Assembly (NCBI GenBank): GCA_023382595.1 | Contig: JAHDWB010000001.1 | Span: 930,001-994,000, forward strand | From: Anaerolineales bacterium | Lineage (GTDB): Bacteria > Chloroflexota > Anaerolineae > Anaerolineales > Villigracilaceae | Length of the DNA: 64,000 nucleotides | Direction of reading: 5' to 3' | Shown: one piece after another, positions 60,410 through 64,000 of the stretch | Layout of the letters: each line of letters begins with the position of its first letter | How positions within the stretch are numbered: the first letter of the stretch is position 1 | The notes under the pieces: generated by a model | What the model was told of the DNA's origin: nothing | Databases searched by the model: none | The model's input: the letters and a program-made list of their open reading frames with translations, nothing else | Position numbers and translations under genes: made by a program

Positions 60410-63400
60410 ATGCGTCCTCCCGCGATAGAGAAATGCGGTTTCTATAAAACATCCCAAACCGTTGCTCAACTACTCACAAAATATTTTAAGCCCGCCGACT
60501 CCGGCAGGCTGCTCGATCCCTGTGCCGGCGAAGGCACTGCCGCCTCCATCCTGGCAAAAGCCTTGAACTGCCAGAGTTGGGGCGCGGAACTGTCCCCGGC
60601 GCGCGCGGCACTCGCTGCCGAAACGATGGACCGCCTGTTCAACACGCCCTGGAGTTCCTGTCATCTGACGGGCGAGTCGATCACCCTGCTGTTCCTCAAC
60701 CCGCCCTACAGCCATGATCGCCTCGGCGACCAGAAACGCCTGGAATTGGAATTCCTGAAATCCACCACGCCAAAATTGATGCGCGGCGGCGTATTGATTT
60801 ACATCGTCCCGCATCCGCTACTGCGCGATCTGGATGTGGCGTCCCACTTGGCGGGATATTACGAGAACATCCGTATATACCGCTATCCCGACAGTGGTTT
60901 CAATCAGGTCATTGTGCTGGCAACCCGGCGCGTGAAGTACAAGATCCCATCTCATGAGGAAGTCCATCAGGTGCAGGCATGGGCAGATGTGGAACCGCCC
61001 ATGTTGGTGGAAGTGGATGAACCGTTGTATGAACTGCTTCCTGCAACCGACAAAGGATCGGGAGGACAACCCATCCGCTTTTCCCGCCTCGACTGGCAGC
61101 CGGAAGAGATCGTGGATGCGACACAAAAACGCGGATTGCAATCCTCAAAGGAATGGCTGGACTTGCTCAATCCATCGCGCGGCTTGGGTGAGTTGAAGCA
61201 GCCGGTCATGCCCTTGAAGAAGGGGCACATCGCGATGTTGATGGCATCCGGCATGATGGGAACACTGCGGCTGACCGATGAAGACGGCAAGCCGATGCTG
61301 GTCAAAGGTCGGGTGGTGAAGGTCACGGAGAAGGTCGAAGAGAACACGGACAAGAAAGGGAATGTGATTTCTGAAATCTTCCGAGATCGTTTCGTTTCTA
61401 CGGTCGCCATCCTGCGCCAAAGCGGGATCGAGATCATTGATACCGTTGATCCGCTCTCCAAGTTCATGCACAAGTATGGAGATCAGATCGGGGCGCATAT
61501 CCTGTCCACCTATCGACCTTTGTATAACTTCGATCCGACACCCGAGGAGACTGCGATCCTGGATACGCTTGGGACAAAGCGCAAGCCATTGCCGGGGCAG
61601 GAGAAGGCGGGACTGTTGCCGGCGCAAAGGCATGCCGTAACTGCTATGGCTCGATCCATCCGAAAGCATGGAGTTGGTAACGTACAAGGCGAGATGGGAT
61701 GGGGCAAAGCCGGGAGGATAACTAGTAGGATCTACACCCCTGATGGATACAAGCTTATGGGCGAAATAAAAGTTGGCGATCAGGTCATCAATCCAGATGG
61801 TGGTTATGCCAATGTAATTGGCGTATTCCCACAAGGTGTAATGGATATTTACCGGGTTACTTTCAGTGATGGTAGTTCTACGGAAGTCACACAGGATCAT
61901 TTGTGGGCTGTCAATTCACCATTGAGAAAATGGCGAGGCCGCCCGCTGCAGATCAAATCACTTCGTGAGATTATGTCGAAGCCTCTGATCCACCCGACCA
62001 CTGGGAATTACCAGGTGTTTATCCCGATGGTTCAACCTGTCGAATTTTCCAAAAGGGAATTACCCCTTGATCCGTATCTTCTTGGGGTTTTACTCGGTGA
62101 TGGAAGTTTGACGAAAAGCACCATATTCTTTACAAGTTGTGACCAGGAAATTCTTGATGAAGTTGTTCGCTTGCTGCCAGAAGGTGTTACTTTGAAACCC
62201 CATGGAAGATGTAATTGGTTCTGCTCCTCTGATGGGCGGACCAAACCCGATGGTTTACAACATGCCTTAATTACTCTTGGGCTTAAAGGACATCTGGCAG
62301 CCGAAAAATTCATTCCGGATTGTTATCTGTATTCCGGTGTTCAGGATCGATTGGCTCTACTTCAGGGATTATGTGACACAGACGGCTCGGTTTCTAATAA
62401 TGGAGCTGTGGAATACGTAACGATTTCCAATGAATTGGCACTAAACATCAAGGAATTAGTTCAATCACTTGGTGGAACAGTGACATTAAGCAGAAGAATC
62501 CCCATATATATGTACAAAGGAGAAAAGAGACAGGGAAGGCTCGCATATCGCCTCTACATTAAGCTCCCTTCTAGTATCATGCCGTTTCGGCTATCGCGGA
62601 AAGCAAATATCTATCGCCCGGCAGGAAAATATGAACCACATCGTTCCATTGTGAATATAGAACACGTTGGACAGGACTATGCCCAGTGCATCATGCTGGA
62701 TAGCGAAAACCAGCTTTATGTGACGGATGAGTATATCGTTACCCATAATACAACCATAGGTTCTGGAGTGGTGGAACTACTGGATGCCTACCCAGCCATC
62801 GTACTCTGCCCGCCACACCTAGTTCCGAAGTGGATTCGGGAAATCGAAGAAACCATTCCTGGTGCAAAGGCAATGGAGATCACTCGCATCGGTCGTAATG
62901 CGGACGATCCCGGTGATGTAAATGATGTGCGCAGGTTCCTGAAACTATATAAATCGGGAGAGCTTGGCAAAAAGCCTGTCGCTGTCATTGCCCATACCTC
63001 TGCAAAATATGGCGCTGGTTGGGAACACGCCGTGGTGCGAAAAATGTTGGTGGATGATGATGGGCGGGTATTTGAAGCTCTCTGCTGCCCGACCTGTGGT
63101 TCACCGATACAGATCGAACTACCGGGCGGGTTCGTCAAGATGGCAAACATACTTGATGACCTGGGCGATAAGCGCCGCTTCTGTGAAGTGGAAATCTCTG
63201 GCTATGAGTTGGATGAACAAAAACGTCTGAAACATGATGAACGTGGAAATCCAATATGGGGCAAGCGAAAATGTGGAACACCGCTCTTCCAATTCACTGG
63301 TCGCCGCTGGGCGATTGCTGATTACATCGCCAAACATGCCAAGGGTGACTTCAAGTTATTGGTCGCAGATGAGTTGCAAAAGTTCCAAGCTAAAGCAACG

Positions 63401-64000
63401 GATTCGGGGGTAGCTTTCCAACAGCTTGTAAAGGCAACAAAATACACCCTGACACTGACTGGTACATTCTTTGGCGGAAAGAGCACCTCCATCTTCTGGC
63501 TGCTCCATCGCTTGAATGCCGGCGTTCGCAAGGACTTTGCCTTCAATGATGAGAAACGCTGGGCACGGTTATATGGTGTGTTGGAGATGACCCGCAAAAG
63601 TAAACGTACTGAGGAGGATGGTGACGAAGATGGGTACACCGGCAATCGACGGTATCAGAATCAAGCGAAGGAGCAACCTGGCATTTCGCCTGCCATCGTG
63701 AACCGTCTTCTGGACACAACAGTGTTCTTGTCCTTGAAGGATTTGGGACTGGCATTGCCTCATTATGCCGAGGAAGTAGTAACACTGGAAATGACCGATG
63801 AGCAAAGCAGCCAATACCGTGTAATGGCTAAGAAGTTGTATGACCTTGCCATCAAGAACCGGCGCTATCTCTCAACCTGGCTGCAATGGACTCTGGCGCG
63901 TCCAAATTCCGCGTTCCGGGATGAAGTGGTGGAGGTGGATGAAGTCAATCAGAAAGGAGAAGTAATCCGACGAAAGGAACTGATGGAGTTACCGGCAGTG
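60410..64000 (+). CDS. DUF6094-like methyltransferase-helicase fusion, interrupted by an intein (runs off window)
   Basis: At least 1197 codons; the end is outside. The N-terminal part (about 1-200) is a methyltransferase fold with motif I DPCAGEGT (about 36) and motif IV NPPY (about 104), as in N6-adenine enzymes and the DUF6094 family. A linker leads to a superfamily 2 helicase: Walker A GEMGWGK-TT is split by the intein (434-780); after it come IVLCPPHLVPKW (motif Ia), a zinc ribbon (CCPTCGSPI ... KCGTPL), VADELQKF (motif II) and TLTGTFFGG (motif III). SNF2-like. Probably modifies or unwinds DNA of the element, or protects it from restriction. ATG 60410 follows AAAGGAG. Confidence 0.85.
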   Translation, partial: MRPPAIEKCGFYKTSQTVAQLLTKYFKPADSGRLLDPCAGEGTAASILAKALNCQSWGAELSPARAALAAETMDRLFNTPWSSCHLTGESITLLFLNPPYSHDRLGDQKRLELEFLKSTTPKLMRGGVLIYIVPHPLLRDLDVASHLAGYYENIRIYRYPDSGFNQVIVLATRRVKYKIPSHEEVHQVQAWADVEPPMLVEVDEPLYELLPATDKGSGGQPIRFSRLDWQPEEIVDATQKRGLQSSKEWLDLLNPSRGLGELKQPVMPLKKGHIAMLMASGMMGTLRLTDEDGKPMLVKGRVVKVTEKVEENTDKKGNVISEIFRDRFVSTVAILRQSGIEIIDTVDPLSKFMHKYGDQIGAHILSTYRPLYNFDPTPEETAILDTLGTKRKPLPGQEKAGLLPAQRHAVTAMARSIRKHGVGNVQGEMGWGKAGRITSRIYTPDGYKLMGEIKVGDQVINPDGGYANVIGVFPQGVMDIYRVTFSDGSSTEVTQDHLWAVNSPLRKWRGRPLQIKSLREIMSKPLIHPTTGNYQVFIPMVQPVEFSKRELPLDPYLLGVLLGDGSLTKSTIFFTSCDQEILDEVVRLLPEGVTLKPHGRCNWFCSSDGRTKPDGLQHALITLGLKGHLAAEKFIPDCYLYSGVQDRLALLQGLCDTDGSVSNNGAVEYVTISNELALNIKELVQSLGGTVTLSRRIPIYMYKGEKRQGRLAYRLYIKLPSSIMPFRLSRKANIYRPAGKYEPHRSIVNIEHVGQDYAQCIMLDSENQLYVTDEYIVTHNTTIGSGVVELLDAYPAIVLCPPHLVPKWIREIEETIPGAKAMEITRIGRNADDPGDVNDVRRFLKLYKSGELGKKPVAVIAHTSAKYGAGWEHAVVRKMLVDDDGRVFEALCCPTCGSPIQIELPGGFVKMANILDDLGDKRRFCEVEISGYELDEQKRLKHDERGNPIWGKRKCGTPLFQFTGRRWAIADYIAKHAKGDFKLLVADELQKFQAKATDSGVAFQQLVKATKYTLTLTGTFFGGKSTSIFWLLHRLNAGVRKDFAFNDEKRWARLYGVLEMTRKSKRTEEDGDEDGYTGNRRYQNQAKEQPGISPAIVNRLLDTTVFLSLKDLGLALPHYAEEVVTLEMTDEQSSQYRVMAKKLYDLAIKNRRYLSTWLQWTLARPNSAFRDEVVEVDEVNQKGEVIRRKELMELPAV
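61709..62749 (+). mobile_element. Intein with LAGLIDADG endonuclease, class 3 signature
   Basis: 347 residues in frame, inserted between Lys and Thr of the helicase Walker A motif. It starts with Ala (AGRITSRIYTPDGYKLMGEI) in place of Cys or Ser and ends VTHN, with Thr as the next residue. The class 3 triplet is complete: Trp66 two after the block B His (TQDHLW), Cys327 in block F (YAQCIMLD) and Thr345 before the His-Asn end. Between them is a homing endonuclease with LLGVLLGDGS and LLQGLCDTDGS. All splicing residues are intact, so the protein should splice. Confidence 0.88.

Overview
The window looks like bacterial DNA from a Chloroflexota (Anaerolineae-like) organism. This is an inference from gene content: copper and redox proteins made as lipoproteins, exported proteins with Thr/Pro-rich linkers, and protein families of that flavour. 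I could run no database search. No rRNA, tRNA, complete insertion sequence or CRISPR array was seen.

Region 1 (1-19,000) is a copper and redox island. It holds the start of a Rieske protein (minus strand), a two-domain multicopper oxidase, a YtkA-like lipoprotein, a DUF2085 membrane protein and a NarL-type two-component system. It continues with a CcdA-like thiol transporter in permuted order, a rhodanese lipoprotein, small YHS and HMA metal-binding proteins, a YHS-HMA-CopA copper ATPase, cupredoxins and a DoxX protein. Then comes a five-gene operon (12560-16235): a PCYCGC lipoprotein, a CuA cupredoxin, a NapH/NosR-like Fe-S membrane protein, a CuA-cytochrome c fusion and a DUF1573-like protein. 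The last is best read as a selenoprotein, with an in-frame TGA followed by a SECIS-like hairpin. Seven transcription units share one promoter architecture: a dyad ATARGC-N6-GCYTAT at a fixed distance upstream of the -10 box. An OmpR-type copper-sensor-like two-component system and a Met-rich PepSY-like protein close the island on the minus strand.

Region 2 (19,300-46,650) is mostly minus strand. It contains an exported Ig-like/Thr-Pro protein, a conjugation-type coupling ATPase and a VirB4-like ATPase. Further along, a Tad/Flp-like set (CpaB, TadZ, CpaF and two unknowns) appears. Between these lie cargo genes: LuxE- and LuxC-like fatty acyl reduction enzymes, a DnaE2/ImuC-like polymerase, a Nudix hydrolase and a beta-propeller lipoprotein. 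A scar zone (35.9-41.8 kb) carries broken duplicates of cpaF, luxC and orf188, a truncated metallophosphatase, a truncated tyrosine recombinase, a DUF4143 ATPase and a nucleotidyltransferase two-gene system.

Region 3 (46,650-64,000) is plus strand and resembles the replication and maintenance block of a plasmid or integrative conjugative element. It encodes a CHC2/Toprim primase, SSB, DNA polymerase III beta clamp, RadC, a Fic protein, two PIN-domain toxin-antitoxin pairs and many unknown small proteins. It ends in a methyltransferase-helicase (DUF6094-like) whose Walker A motif is split by an intein with class 3 signatures and a LAGLIDADG endonuclease. Strong hairpins sit directly before the ribosome binding sites of many genes in this block.
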